Source of the DNA: Acidobacteriota bacterium
Lineage (GTDB): Bacteria; Acidobacteriota; Terriglobia; Bryobacterales; Bryobacteraceae
Reading direction: 5' to 3'
DNA: 17,118 bases
NCBI GenBank assembly: GCA_947505565.1
Contig: CANNLB010000003.1
Coordinates: forward strand, 1-17,118
The notes beneath the pieces are model-generated. The model worked only from the letters and a program-made list of their open reading frames with translations. It did no database searches and was not told the DNA's origin. Positions 1 through 8,465 of the stretch are shown here, one piece after another. Positions within the stretch are counted from its first letter, which is position 1. The number at the start of each line of letters is the position of its first letter. The translations under genes and the position numbers were made by a program.

Positions 1-1
1 G

Positions 2-136
2 CATCGGGCGCATGCGGTGCCCGAAGAGATCGACCGTCAGGTGGCGCGGCTCAAGCTTGAGGCGCTCGGTTTGAAGATTGATCGGCTGACTCCGGAACAG
101 GAAGCCTACTTGGCGAGCTGGCCGGAAGCAAATTAA
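2..136 (+). CDS. ahcY: S-adenosylhomocysteine hydrolase, C-terminal end only (partial)
   Basis: Only the last 44 codons are in the window, ending at TAA 134-136. They read [20 protein letters not shown], then [16 protein letters not shown] and PEAN. This matches my memory of the C-terminus of the shorter, bacterial/archaeal-type adenosylhomocysteinases: an acidic 'PEEID..VA.LKL..LG..ID.LT.EQ..YL.SW' tail that carries NAD- and tetramer-contacting residues. The enzyme hydrolyses S-adenosylhomocysteine to adenosine and homocysteine in the activated methyl cycle, in the cytoplasm. The next gene starts 12 bases after the stop on the same strand, so co-transcription with trigger factor is possible. 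The call rests on the tail alone. Confidence 0.8.
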   Translation, partial: HRAHAVPEEIDRQVARLKLEALGLKIDRLTPEQEAYLASWPEAN

Positions 137-148
137 GATAAGGATTCC

Positions 149-1453
149 ATGGCATTACTCGAAGGTTGCAAGCACGAAGTAGAATTGACCGTCCCGCTGC
201 TGACGATTGCGGACGAAACGGATAAGGCGGTCGAGAAGATCCGCACCAAGGTACAACTACCGGGGTTCCGTCCGGGCAAGGTGCCGGCGTCCCTGATTCG
301 CCAACGGTTTCAGAGCGAGATCCGTCAGGATGTGATGGAAGCGGCGATTCCGAAGGCGTTCCATGAATACGCGACGGCGGAGAAGCTACAGGTTGTGAGC
401 CAACCGAATGTGGTGGACATGAAATGGGAAGGCAACGAACCGATGTGGTTCAAGGCTCAATTCGAAGTGGCGCCGGAATTTGAGTTGGAGGATAACTACC
501 GCGGGTTGACGGTGCCTTACGCGCAGCCGACGGTGGAGGACGCGACGATCGAAGAGCGCCTGGCAACCTTGCAGCAGCAGAAAGCGGAGTATGTGAATGT
601 GGATCCGCGGGCGGCCGAGAGTGGCGACCATGTGCTGGTGGAGCTTGAGAGCCTGAGTGGCGCGACGACGGCGATCAATGAAAAAGAGATCGCGCTCGAG
701 CTGGGAGCCGAGGTGACGTTGCCGGCGTTCAACGAGAACGTGGTGGGCATGGAACCGGGCGACGAGAAGCAGATCGAGATTGTGTATCCGGAAGATTATG
801 GGGCGGAGAATCTGGCGGGTAAGACGGTTAATTTCCGGGTGAAGCTGACGACGATTCGGCGAAAAGAGCTGCCGGAGCTGAACGACGATTTTGCGCAGGA
901 CTTGGGCGACTTCAAGACATTGGACGAGTTGCGGGCGGCGATTAAGCGGTCCATGCTGGCGGAGAAGGAACGTGAGGCGCAGGGCGCATCGCGGGAGAAG
1001 TTGCTGGATGCTCTGGTTGGCTTGTACGACTTCCCGATTCCGGAAGTGTTCGTGGAGCGGCAGGCGGAGAGTTCGCTGGAGCAGCGGCTGCAAGGGTTGG
1101 CCGAACAGGGCATTGACCCGCGGAAGCTGAACTTGGACTGGGCTAAGCTGCGGGAATCGCAGGTGCCGCAGGCGACCAAGGACGTGCGGGCTTCGTTGTT
1201 GCTCGAGCGGATTGGGGAGCGGGAGGCGATCCACGCGACATCGGAAGAGGTTGACGCCGAGGTGAATCGGATCGCTCGTCAAGAGCGGGCAGCGGTGGCG
1301 TCGGTGCGGCGTCGGCTGGAGAAAGAAGGGGTAATCGGGCGTATTGCCGGGCACATCCGGACGGAGAAGATCCTGTCGTTTTTGTTTGAGCAGGCGACGA
1401 AAGTGGCGCCGGAGCCTGAAGTCGCGGCGATTGAGGCTCCGGCCGAAAGCTAA
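149..1453 (+). CDS. tig: Trigger factor, ribosome-associated chaperone / peptidyl-prolyl isomerase
   Basis: The 434-residue protein has nearly the same length as the E. coli protein (432). The N-terminal ribosome-binding domain (about 1-115) carries the signature loop GFRPGKVP at residues 39-46, which docks at the exit-tunnel protein L23. A central FKBP-like isomerase domain follows at about 155-240. The rest, to about 420, is the helical C-terminal domain that cradles nascent chains, with an Ala/Glu/Pro-rich tail. The ATG at 149 is preceded by AAGGA with suitable spacing, and the N-terminus is the expected first beta strand, so the start is secure. In many bacteria tig is followed by clpP and clpX. 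Here it is followed by a decayed gene, so that arrangement is absent. Confidence 0.97.
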   Translation: MALLEGCKHEVELTVPLLTIADETDKAVEKIRTKVQLPGFRPGKVPASLIRQRFQSEIRQDVMEAAIPKAFHEYATAEKLQVVSQPNVVDMKWEGNEPMWFKAQFEVAPEFELEDNYRGLTVPYAQPTVEDATIEERLATLQQQKAEYVNVDPRAAESGDHVLVELESLSGATTAINEKEIALELGAEVTLPAFNENVVGMEPGDEKQIEIVYPEDYGAENLAGKTVNFRVKLTTIRRKELPELNDDFAQDLGDFKTLDELRAAIKRSMLAEKEREAQGASREKLLDALVGLYDFPIPEVFVERQAESSLEQRLQGLAEQGIDPRKLNLDWAKLRESQVPQATKDVRASLLLERIGEREAIHATSEEVDAEVNRIARQERAAVASVRRRLEKEGVIGRIAGHIRTEKILSFLFEQATKVAPEPEVAAIEAPAES

Positions 1454-1626
1454 GTCGGGACGAGCCATTGGTGGCTGAGACGAATCATAGTCACCTGGCC
1501 CGATAGCGATTTTTGCTGTTGAGCCCGGTGGCTATGGGCTCCGAGTAGTTCTTAGTCATGGTGGACGGGGACGTTGGTGGGTCCCCGGCTTTGGATCATC
1601 GCTAAGGTTTTGGCCATGGCGGCTTT

Positions 1627-2188
1627 GTGGCCCTTGCTTCCCGTCGGCAGGAATCGTCGGCGAAGCGAGGAGTAGTAGTGGACCTCATCCGATTCCTGGC
1701 GGGCCTCGGAGGGGCGACTACTGCACCTTCTACCTTCGTCGAGGGCCTTGGGGACGCGTTGATTTTGCCGCCGACGGCGGCGTGGGCCTTAGTGGGCCTA
1801 TGCTTTGGGCTCTAACGGCTGGACAGCACGAGCCGATTGTACGTGATTGCGGTGATGACAGGCCAGGGGGCGAGCGATGGGAGCAGAGCCGTTTATCCTG
1901 GCGCGGGAAGGGGCCGAGTTCTGTTTCGACTTTAATCCGACGGTGGACCGGATTCGGGTCGTGAGGATTACGAGGCAGGATTTGCGGCCGGATCCGGATC
2001 CGGATACGGGAGCGTCGTCGACGACGCTGTATGCGATCGACGCCGATACGCGCGTGCCGCAGAACGTGGTGGGGGTATTGCGCATCGACATGTCGGAGCT
2101 GGCGGGGTTTGATATTTTGCCGACGACGTGGTTGCTGGGAGTGTTTGACCGGGCGGATCAGGCGTCGGGGATCGTGTTGCCGACTTGA
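1627..2188 (+). pseudogene. Decayed DUF4394-type gene, fragments in three frames
   Basis: The longest open piece (ATG 1877 to TGA 2186-2188, 103 residues) contains FCFDFNPTVDRIRVV near its start and later ELAGFDIL. These resemble the 'GFDFNPTVDRIRVVS...GLAGFDI' blocks that I know from DUF4394 proteins, which are usually secreted or repeat-rich. Matching scraps lie upstream in other frames: DLIRF with TTAPSTFVEGLG (about 1680-1752), AYALGSNG (1796-1819), and STSRLYVI with MTGQ (1825-1863). They appear in the order expected for the family, so at least two frameshifts seem to have broken one gene. The segment between the NPTVD and LYAID blocks is also shorter than usual. The 103-residue piece could still be translated, since 'AGGGGG' lies upstream of its ATG and an in-frame stop (1856) excludes an earlier start. 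The family call comes from memory. Confidence 0.6.
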
Positions 2189-2228
2189 GAGGACGGGGAC
2201 GTCTACACTGGAAATAAGTAAGCGCTGC

Positions 2229-3902
2229 ATGTCCAGACAGGTACTCCATCTTCATACGTATTTTCTCTTCCCGTTCGTGATTGAACGGGAGGTGGTGGCG
2301 GACGCGCATCCGGAGCATTGGCGGGGGCAGCGCACATGGATTGATGGCGTGGACGATTTTGTTCAGGCCGAGAGCAGTGCGGCGGCGCGGACGCCGCTGG
2401 TGGAGCACTTGGGGCCTTGGCGGCGAGTTTCGTACGGTCAATTTGACCAGGACTCGTCGGCCTACCAGGACATGGTGTTTTTCCATCCGTTCGTGCGGCG
2501 GGTGTTTTTTGACGTGAAGGCGGGTTGCGATGCGACGGGGGAGCAGGAGACGATGGTCCGCTGCTATGAGCTGCCGTTGCCGGCGGCGGGGAAGGTGCAA
2601 TGGACGGCGTCGGTGCCGAACCGGCGGCACGTGACGGTGGACGTCACGGATTTGCGGCTATTTTTGTTTGCGAATGGCGTGGGGATTTTGTCGGTGGGGG
2701 TGGAGAAGTTTGACCTGCCGTTTGGGGAAGCGCTGTGGGTGAACGAGATGATGCGGAAGGTGTATCCGACGAGCGGGCGGCAGCGTCGGGAGGGGCGAAT
2801 TCCTCACTTGTCGCGAATGCATCTGGGTGGTACGACGCTGACCGAGGAGACGTTCGAGGGTGGGGCGCTCGTGAGCTTCCAGCCGCCGTTGACGCGGGTG
2901 ATTCGGGATTTGCTGTACTTTTTAGACTATGGGCGGCGGGAGTATGAGCAGATCTTCGATGAGCGGATGATCGTGTATTCGTACGTGGCGGTGGAGCCGG
3001 CGGCGGAGGGGGAGAGCTACGTTTACAGTGATGAGCTGCAGGTGATGCTGAGCCGGTTTCTGTACGTGGATCGGAATGGGGACGAGTTCCGTTATGACCC
3101 TTTGTTTATGCGGGAGCAGATGAAGGAGCACCTGTATACGCGGTGGGCGCATGAGGGGACTTACTACGGATTCACTCGTTACTCGAACGTGACGCTTTCG
3201 TTTGGGGTTTCAGACCGGGGCGACCATCTGATGCGGGAAGGGGCGTTGATTCACCGGATGTTCGTGACGCGGCACTACCTGATGGCGGTGGTGGCGCTGT
3301 TCTATCGGGCGGCGTTGCTGGACTTTACGGAGAACATCGCGCTCGTTTCGCGGCGGCTGTATTTGGACCTGCAGAGCGGGGCGTTGACGCGGCAGAACAT
3401 GGCGATTGCGACGGATTTGCGGAGTGATTTCCTGAACTTTTCGAACTACTGGTACTTTACCGAGTTGGCGAATAAGGACGAGGAGATTGAGCACTTTGCG
3501 CAGCAATGCAGGGCGTTTCGGGTGGAGGAGTTGCGGAAGGAGATCCAGGAAGAGCTGGAGAGCATGAACGCTTCGATTCTCGAGTTCAACCAGAGCCGGT
3601 CGACGGACGCGGTGAACCGGTTGGCGGTGTTGAGCATGATCTTCGGCGCAGGCGCGGTGTTGACCGGGTTCTTTGGGATGAACTTCGGGCAGGAGTTTGG
3701 GGCGTTGTTTTTCACGGCGACGCCGGGGCGGGAGTGGATCCACTATGGGTCGGTGATGGGGGTGTCGTTGATTGCGATGGGGACGATTGGATTTGGGGTG
3801 TTTTTGGTGACGTCGAACTGGCGGGATTACCGGTCGATACTGCGGGGGCGGCACGCGCGACGGCGGGCGCACCGGTGGTTTAGTATTCGCAATCGAGGGT
3901 GA
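2229..3902 (+). CDS. Large CorA-like membrane protein with GMN motif
   Basis: With the ATG at 2229 (MSRQVLHLHTYFLFPF) the product has 557 residues. The open frame runs back to 2031, but that extension overlaps the preceding DUF4394 remnant and reads as a low-complexity Arg/Trp shadow. The C-terminus has the CorA layout. A long charged helix (about 420-465, ending EELESMNASILEFNQSRSTD) leads into a first membrane segment that ends FFGMNFG, with GMN at 483-485. An Asp/Glu-poor loop and a second membrane segment (about 505-530) follow, then a basic tail. In CorA proteins this motif forms the selectivity filter of a pentameric Mg/Co/Ni channel. The protein is much longer than classical CorA (about 316 residues), and I do not recognise residues 1-400. 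Transport of a divalent cation is therefore an inference from the C-terminal third. No strong Shine-Dalgarno sequence precedes this ATG. Confidence 0.75.
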   Translation: MSRQVLHLHTYFLFPFVIEREVVADAHPEHWRGQRTWIDGVDDFVQAESSAAARTPLVEHLGPWRRVSYGQFDQDSSAYQDMVFFHPFVRRVFFDVKAGCDATGEQETMVRCYELPLPAAGKVQWTASVPNRRHVTVDVTDLRLFLFANGVGILSVGVEKFDLPFGEALWVNEMMRKVYPTSGRQRREGRIPHLSRMHLGGTTLTEETFEGGALVSFQPPLTRVIRDLLYFLDYGRREYEQIFDERMIVYSYVAVEPAAEGESYVYSDELQVMLSRFLYVDRNGDEFRYDPLFMREQMKEHLYTRWAHEGTYYGFTRYSNVTLSFGVSDRGDHLMREGALIHRMFVTRHYLMAVVALFYRAALLDFTENIALVSRRLYLDLQSGALTRQNMAIATDLRSDFLNFSNYWYFTELANKDEEIEHFAQQCRAFRVEELRKEIQEELESMNASILEFNQSRSTDAVNRLAVLSMIFGAGAVLTGFFGMNFGQEFGALFFTATPGREWIHYGSVMGVSLIAMGTIGFGVFLVTSNWRDYRSILRGRHARRRAHRWFSIRNRG

Positions 3903-3911
3903 GGTGAACGG

Positions 3912-4231
3912 ATGGCGAGAACGGCAACCCTTATGTTCCACGGGATGGGCCGGGAGCAGGAGTTCGACAGGCTCGGTGGGGGGGCTTGGTGCCGCTGGCG
4001 ATGTGTGTGTATCGGCAGTGGAATAGCCATGAGAATCGGCCATGGCCGAGGACCGCGCGGTGGAGCTACTTTTTTGCGATTCGGGAGCAGATTCGGCGAC
4101 AGTGTTTGGCGCTGGCGAGGGTGGTGATGGATCGGCGGGACGGGGCTATCGGTGAGGACGCAGTTACGTATAGGGGCGTTTCAGCCGATGATTCCGGATT
4201 TGGCGCCGCGGGAGCGATGGTCCCGCGTTAG
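3912..4231 (+). pseudogene. Frame-broken remnant beginning 'MARTATLMFHGMGRE'
   Basis: A good Shine-Dalgarno sequence (GAGGTG, 3901-3906) sits before ATG 3912, ten bases after the CorA-like gene. The first 24 residues (MARTATLMFHGMGREQEFDR) look like the start of an alpha/beta-hydrolase-like protein with an 'HGMG' oxyanion-type turn. A run of seven G's at about 3978-3984 follows. After it, the coding-like reading continues in another frame (LVPLAMCVYRQWN, then PRTARWSYFFAIREQIRR) to a TAG at 4229-4231. The original frame becomes Gly/Arg/Trp-rich nonsense. A one-base slip in the homopolymer, plus a large internal deletion, would explain both halves. A sequencing error in the G run would mean a short intact protein of about 106 residues instead. 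Function unknown. Confidence 0.45.
4207..4227. terminator. Possible hairpin between convergent genes
   Basis: There is a perfect 7-bp stem (CGCGGGA at 4207-4213 pairing with TCCCGCG at 4221-4227) with a 7-base loop. It lies immediately 3' of the stop codon of the minus-strand metallopeptidase, at the convergent junction with the CorA-side remnant. Neither strand shows a following U-tract, so it is not a textbook intrinsic terminator. It may act as an end-stabilising stem loop. Confidence 0.3.
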
Positions 4232-7200
4232 GGCGGGACCTGCCAGGCGCCGAGGGGCTTCCACCCGCTGCTGACGCCGTTGGACTGCAGAGCCCCGAAG
4301 ATAATGCGGGGGCCGGCGAAGACGGATTTGAAGCTGACGTTGAGGTTGAGGGTGATCGTGTTGCCGACGATAGAGACGCTTGAGCCCTGGGCACTTATGC
4401 GGCACTGGGAGTTTTCGAGGAAGCCGTTGCCGGAGAGGGGAATGGCGGAGGCCGCGTTGCCGTCGCCATTGTCGGGGACGAGGAGCAGGAGATTGTCGGG
4501 GCGGTAGTAGGTGACGTAGCACGCTCCCCTGCCGTCGACCGCGGAATTGATGAGGAGCCAAGCGACTAGAATGCTGTTGGCGTTGGTCGCGTCGAGGAAA
4601 GTGGCGGTGACAGTAGCGGAGGGCGCAGTGCCGGTGGCAGGGGAGAGCGAACCCGAGCGGGGAAATGGTGGGGTGGTTTCGGGAACGGCGACTATACCCT
4701 GGGGCTGCCAGCCGGAGTTGAGTTCGGCGACTGTGCGGCCGGCGATGTATATGATGCGGTTGCCGGAGAAGCCTGAGGAGAAGGCCACGTTGAGGGTGAG
4801 CGTGAGCTCGGTGGCGGTGGTGGAGACGGAAGACCCGGCCGAGAAGATGGTGCACTGGCCGTTACTGACCGAGCCGGTGGCACCGAGCGTAAGAGGATTG
4901 GAGAGGATGGTGGGCCCGGCGTCACTGACGAGGTAGAGAACGCGGTCGCGCTGGGAGAAGGCGATATAGCAGGCGTTGCCGCCATCGAGGGCACGGTTGA
5001 TGAGGGCGTTGAGGATGCCGAGTTCCTGGACGCCAGCGGGGTGAGAGAATCGGAGAGTGACGGTTTGCGTGGCGCCGGAAGTGAAGATGGGGCCGGTGGA
5101 GGTGACAGAGGGGACAACGGGAGGGGGAACGGGGGTGAAGAGCGCGGTAAGGGTTGCAGCGACGGCGACGTTGGGGGTGAACAAGCCAAGGGAGACGTAA
5201 TAAACGCCGGGTTGGAGGGGTGGATTCGAAGCTGGTGTAATGACAATGGTTTCGTCGCCGGTGAGACCCTCGGCTCTATAATCGGCCACGACGGCATCGG
5301 AGGAGACGGCAGGGAGGGTGCCACGACGGACGAAGAGGTCGACGTCAGCGGTGGAGGGAATGGAGCGGAGCCGAATTTCGAGACGGGTGGCGCCGACGGG
5401 GACATTGATGTAGCGGTGAAAGGCAGTGCCGACGAAGAGTTGGGCGTAGTTGCCAGAGAAGGCGGGGAGGTTGAGGGTCGAGGGGGTGTTGTGGAGCAGG
5501 GCGAGACCGCTGGCGGCGGGGTTCAGGAGTTTTAAGGTGAAGGAACCCTGGGCACCGGAGTTGTAGGAGGTGGCTTCGATGGTGTAGGTGCCGGAGGCGG
5601 GGAGGGTGAGGACTCCGGACGCGCTCGGGATGGCGGAGTTGCCACCGCCGCCGGAGTCGTCGTCTTCGTCGACGATGCCGCCGGCGGGGTTGAGGAGGTA
5701 GAGATAGGTATCGAGGGAGGGGGATTCGAGGACGATTTGGACGGTTTGGCCGACGGTGCCGGCGAAGGTGTAGCGGGCGGCGAAGGTGCCAGCCGAACGG
5801 AAGGTGGAGCGGCAGGGACTGGCGGCGGAAAGGCTGCCGGAGACGGTTACGCCGACGGTGATGGGCGAGGCAGTACAACTGGTGAGGGCGGCTTGGTTGA
5901 CCGTGAGGGTGCGGCCGGCGATGGTGGCGGTGCCGGTGCGAGCGGCACCGGTGTTGTTGGCGGCGATTTCGAGGCGGACGTCGGCGTTGCCGGCTCCGGA
6001 GGTGTTGGAGGCGACGCCGATCCAGGAGGCCTGGGAGACGGCGGTCCAACCGCAGCCGGCGGGGGCGGCGACGGCGACGTTGCGTTGCACGCCGGCGGCG
6101 GCTTCGTTGAGGGTAGTGGGGTTGATGGAGTAAATGCAGGCGACGGTTTGGATGATGGTCGTGAGGGTGAAAGCGCCGGTGGCGGCGGCGTCAAAGGCGG
6201 TGGCTTCGATGAGATAAGTACCGGTGGTGGGGAGGGTGATGAGGGCGGTTCCGGCGGGGATGCGGCTATTGGTGCCGCCGCCGCCGTCGTCGCCTTCGGC
6301 GAGAACGGTGCCGTCGGGACGGACGAGATAGAGATAGGTATCGAAGGCGGTGGAGGAGAGTTGGACGGCGATCTGCTGGCCGGCGACACCGGCGAAGGAG
6401 AAGCGGGCGGCGCGTGTATTGCCGCGGAGGGGGCTGATGCAGCTACTGGCGGAGAGGGCGCCGTTGGTGGAGGTTCCGAGGGCAACGGGGGCGGTGGGGC
6501 AGGAGATGGAGAATGCCTGTTCGACGACGTGGGTGGTGCCGCCGATCTGGATGGAGCCGCGGCGTAGGGCGCCGGAGCCGTTGGCGGCGACCTGGTAGTT
6601 CAGGGTAGCGTTGGCGGCACCGGAGGCGGGGGAGAGGCCCGTGATCCAGGATGCTTGAGAGACTGCTTGCCAGGAGGCGGTGGTGGCAATGCCGACGGAG
6701 AAGGTGCCGCCGGCGACGGGGACGGAGCGGGTGGGCGGGTTGAGGACGATGGGCACAGAGGTGCCGCCGCGGGGGCGGAAGGCTTCGATGGTGGGGGCGG
6801 AGAGAGTAAAGGTTTGCGCGGCATCGGCGCTGCTTGGATTGCTGGCGGGGAGGCCGATGGGGCGACCGAGGACGAGGATGTCGGGGGAGGAGAAGTAGGG
6901 TTGGGTGGGGCAATCTACATTGGCGCACCCGTAGGCCATGATGTCGCGGAAGAAGGGTTGGGCTTCGGTGGACTGGTAGCCGTAGGAAAAGGGAAAGAGG
7001 CCTTGGCTGGAGGAGTTGGCGCGGTCGTGAGCGGAGCCCATGTTGTGGCCGAGTTCGTGGGCGAAGGAGATGTTGCGCCAGAAGGTGGGGGATTCGGTGA
7101 TGGTGACGCTGTAGGCGTTGCGGGCGAAGGTCTGGTCGTTGCGGTTCATGATCCAGGCCCAGCCGCCGCAGTCGCCGCGGTGGACCCAGAGGCTGACGAG

Positions 7201-8040
7201 GTCGGCACCGGTTTGGTCGCGGAGGGCGGCGACGTCGTCCATGACGCCGTCGGTGGTGTTAGTGATGCGGTCGAGGGCAGTGGAGCAGAGGCCGCTTTCG
7301 GTGTAGGTGACTTCACGGGTGCCGACGAGGTTGATGCGGAGGGCGAGGCCGGTGTTGGCGTAGGCTTGGTTCGTGTAGGCGAAGGTTTCGCGGATTTGAT
7401 TCTCGATGGCGGCGATGCTGCCGGCGGCGGTTCTAGCGGCGGCGGAGTAGACGACGAGGACGTCGAGGATGCTGGCGGGTCCGGGGAGTTGGCGGTCGGG
7501 GAGGAAGGATTCGGCAGCGGCGGCGGCGGGTTCCCCCGGCGGATTGGAGGAAGGACATTCGAGGCGGAAGGAGGCGGGGTCGACTTCGGTGATTTCGGCT
7601 TGGTTGACGGTGCCGGTGATATCGAAGATGCGGCCCGAGCCGGTGGCGACGTAGCCGTTGAGTTGGCCGTCGGTGATGGCGAGGCCGAAGGAACCGGGAA
7701 GGGCGGCGTCGACGGAGCCGGTCCAGGAGACGCTGCCGGACTCGGGCCAGAATTGAGCGCTTTGGATGGAGACGGGGAGGTCGAGGCCGGGGGCGACGTT
7801 GAGGCGGAGGCGGACGGGCTTGCCGTTCCGTTTGGCTTCGACGAAGTGGGCGACGGAGGAGGCGTCGAAGAGGGGCTCGGCTAGAGTGGCGCGGTAGGCG
7901 GGTCGGAAGGCTCGGCGGGCGGAGTTGGGGGCGGGTTCGAGGCGCTCGATGACTTGGGGAGGGAGGGGTTGGGCCCCGAGTGAGAAGGCGAAGAAGCTGA
8001 GAAGGGCTACGCGAAGGGCGGACCGACGATTAACGGGCAC
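4228..8040 (-). CDS. Secreted M12-type zinc metallopeptidase with BACON, PPC and C-terminal repeat domains
   Basis: The product has 1270 residues from a GTG start; an in-frame TGA nine bases upstream leaves no earlier option. An N-terminal signal peptide (basic NRRSALR, then a hydrophobic core VALLSFFAFSL and a likely cut after GA/Q, about 22-24) sends it across the inner membrane. After a pro-region, the catalytic domain holds H328-E-L-G-H332-N-M-G-S-A-H338-D, the extended zinc motif of metzincins (reprolysin-like M12), with a Met-turn at DIMAYGC (Met368). Then come BACON-like domain 1 (about 430-513, 'AVSQASWI'), PPC domain 1 (515-630, 'FDTYLYLVRPDG'), BACON 2 (634-718), PPC 2 (719-840), and a third PPC-like beta domain (842-970). 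Two related repeats of about 140 residues finish the protein (975-1115 and 1118-1270). The likely role is extracellular proteolysis, with the tail binding glycans or substrate. No LPXTG or type IX sorting signal is visible. Confidence 0.88.
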   Translation of the reverse strand: MPVNRRSALRVALLSFFAFSLGAQPLPPQVIERLEPAPNSARRAFRPAYRATLAEPLFDASSVAHFVEAKRNGKPVRLRLNVAPGLDLPVSIQSAQFWPESGSVSWTGSVDAALPGSFGLAITDGQLNGYVATGSGRIFDITGTVNQAEITEVDPASFRLECPSSNPPGEPAAAAAESFLPDRQLPGPASILDVLVVYSAAARTAAGSIAAIENQIRETFAYTNQAYANTGLALRINLVGTREVTYTESGLCSTALDRITNTTDGVMDDVAALRDQTGADLVSLWVHRGDCGGWAWIMNRNDQTFARNAYSVTITESPTFWRNISFAHELGHNMGSAHDRANSSSQGLFPFSYGYQSTEAQPFFRDIMAYGCANVDCPTQPYFSSPDILVLGRPIGLPASNPSSADAAQTFTLSAPTIEAFRPRGGTSVPIVLNPPTRSVPVAGGTFSVGIATTASWQAVSQASWITGLSPASGAANATLNYQVAANGSGALRRGSIQIGGTTHVVEQAFSISCPTAPVALGTSTNGALSASSCISPLRGNTRAARFSFAGVAGQQIAVQLSSTAFDTYLYLVRPDGTVLAEGDDGGGGTNSRIPAGTALITLPTTGTYLIEATAFDAAATGAFTLTTIIQTVACIYSINPTTLNEAAAGVQRNVAVAAPAGCGWTAVSQASWIGVASNTSGAGNADVRLEIAANNTGAARTGTATIAGRTLTVNQAALTSCTASPITVGVTVSGSLSAASPCRSTFRSAGTFAARYTFAGTVGQTVQIVLESPSLDTYLYLLNPAGGIVDEDDDSGGGGNSAIPSASGVLTLPASGTYTIEATSYNSGAQGSFTLKLLNPAASGLALLHNTPSTLNLPAFSGNYAQLFVGTAFHRYINVPVGATRLEIRLRSIPSTADVDLFVRRGTLPAVSSDAVVADYRAEGLTGDETIVITPASNPPLQPGVYYVSLGLFTPNVAVAATLTALFTPVPPPVVPSVTSTGPIFTSGATQTVTLRFSHPAGVQELGILNALINRALDGGNACYIAFSQRDRVLYLVSDAGPTILSNPLTLGATGSVSNGQCTIFSAGSSVSTTATELTLTLNVAFSSGFSGNRIIYIAGRTVAELNSGWQPQGIVAVPETTPPFPRSGSLSPATGTAPSATVTATFLDATNANSILVAWLLINSAVDGRGACYVTYYRPDNLLLLVPDNGDGNAASAIPLSGNGFLENSQCRISAQGSSVSIVGNTITLNLNVSFKSVFAGPRIIFGALQSNGVSSGWKPLGAWQVPP
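4231..5118 (-). repeat. Two tandem C-terminal beta repeats in the metallopeptidase
   Basis: Residues about 975-1115 and 1118-1270 share an ordered set of blocks: 'LINRALDGGNACYIAF' versus 'LINSAVDGRGACYVTY', then 'DRVLYLVSD' versus 'DNLLLLVPD', then 'NGQCTIFSAGSSVS' versus 'NSQCRISAQGSSVS'. Both end in 'SGW.P.G....P'. Each unit has one conserved Cys in the ACY block and one in the QC block, which could form a disulfide outside the cytoplasm. Confidence 0.75.
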
Positions 8041-8465
8041 GACCGATGATCACACATTTGTATGACGGATTGCGGAAACTGTACTAGCAAGTATAGGTCG
8101 GCTCCGGTTGGTTGGAAAACGCGTTGCCTTCGAAGATCGATCCGGCGGCGCGCAACAAGGGCTTGACGGGCCGCTGATGAACGGGGGGCCAGCCTCTTGT
8201 TTACTTCAGCTTCGGCCTCTTGTGCTTTGAGTATATCGCCGACGGGCCCGACGTCAGGCCCGAGGTATTCCGTGCGCGGCCGGAAGGGTGAGTCGGGCAT
8301 TAGACTTAGTTTTCAGAGCAAATTGAGCTCGCGGAGGCTGGCGTTGATGAGCCGGGCGAGGGCCGCTTCTTCCCTTTGGAGTTGTAGGGACATTTTTGAA
8401 TCGAAGGCCATGCGGGTGGCGCTGACGAGATCGATGGTGCCGATGACATAGGAGCCGAGGCCAGG
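8041..8465 (-). other. Region without a recognised gene; coding-like minus-strand scrap
   Basis: Between the metallopeptidase start and the PIN remnant, one minus-strand frame (about 8468-8313) has strongly C-ended codons and reads EHPGLGSYVIGTIDLVSATR, then a charged helix SLQLQREEAALARLINASLR, ending ELNLL at TGA 8313-8315. The same frame then continues from ATG 8300 as PDSPFRPRTEYLGPDVGPVG and a charged stretch, to a stop at 8007-8009 inside the metallopeptidase 5' end. I see no start codon with a ribosome site for the upper part and recognise no family. It may be the 3' end of a gene truncated at about 8466. No clear promoter for the metallopeptidase could be identified here. Confidence 0.35.

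Noticed and set aside
386..1468. 360-codon minus-strand open frame
   Set aside because: It lies antisense to trigger factor, is Arg/His/Leu-rich, and has no recognisable domain.
1521..1541. GAGCCC/GGGCTC hairpin after trigger factor
   Set aside because: A 6-bp stem with a 9-base loop and no U-tract is too weak to call a terminator.
2031..2228. Longer start for the CorA-like protein
   Set aside because: The extension overlaps the DUF4394 remnant and reads as Arg/Cys/Trp-rich sequence typical of a shadow frame.
5737..7884. Long plus-strand open frames (276 and 409 codons) rich in Gly, Glu and Asp
   Set aside because: They are antisense to the metallopeptidase, whose C-ended codons create stop-free, low-complexity shadows. 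No ribosome site or motif supports them.
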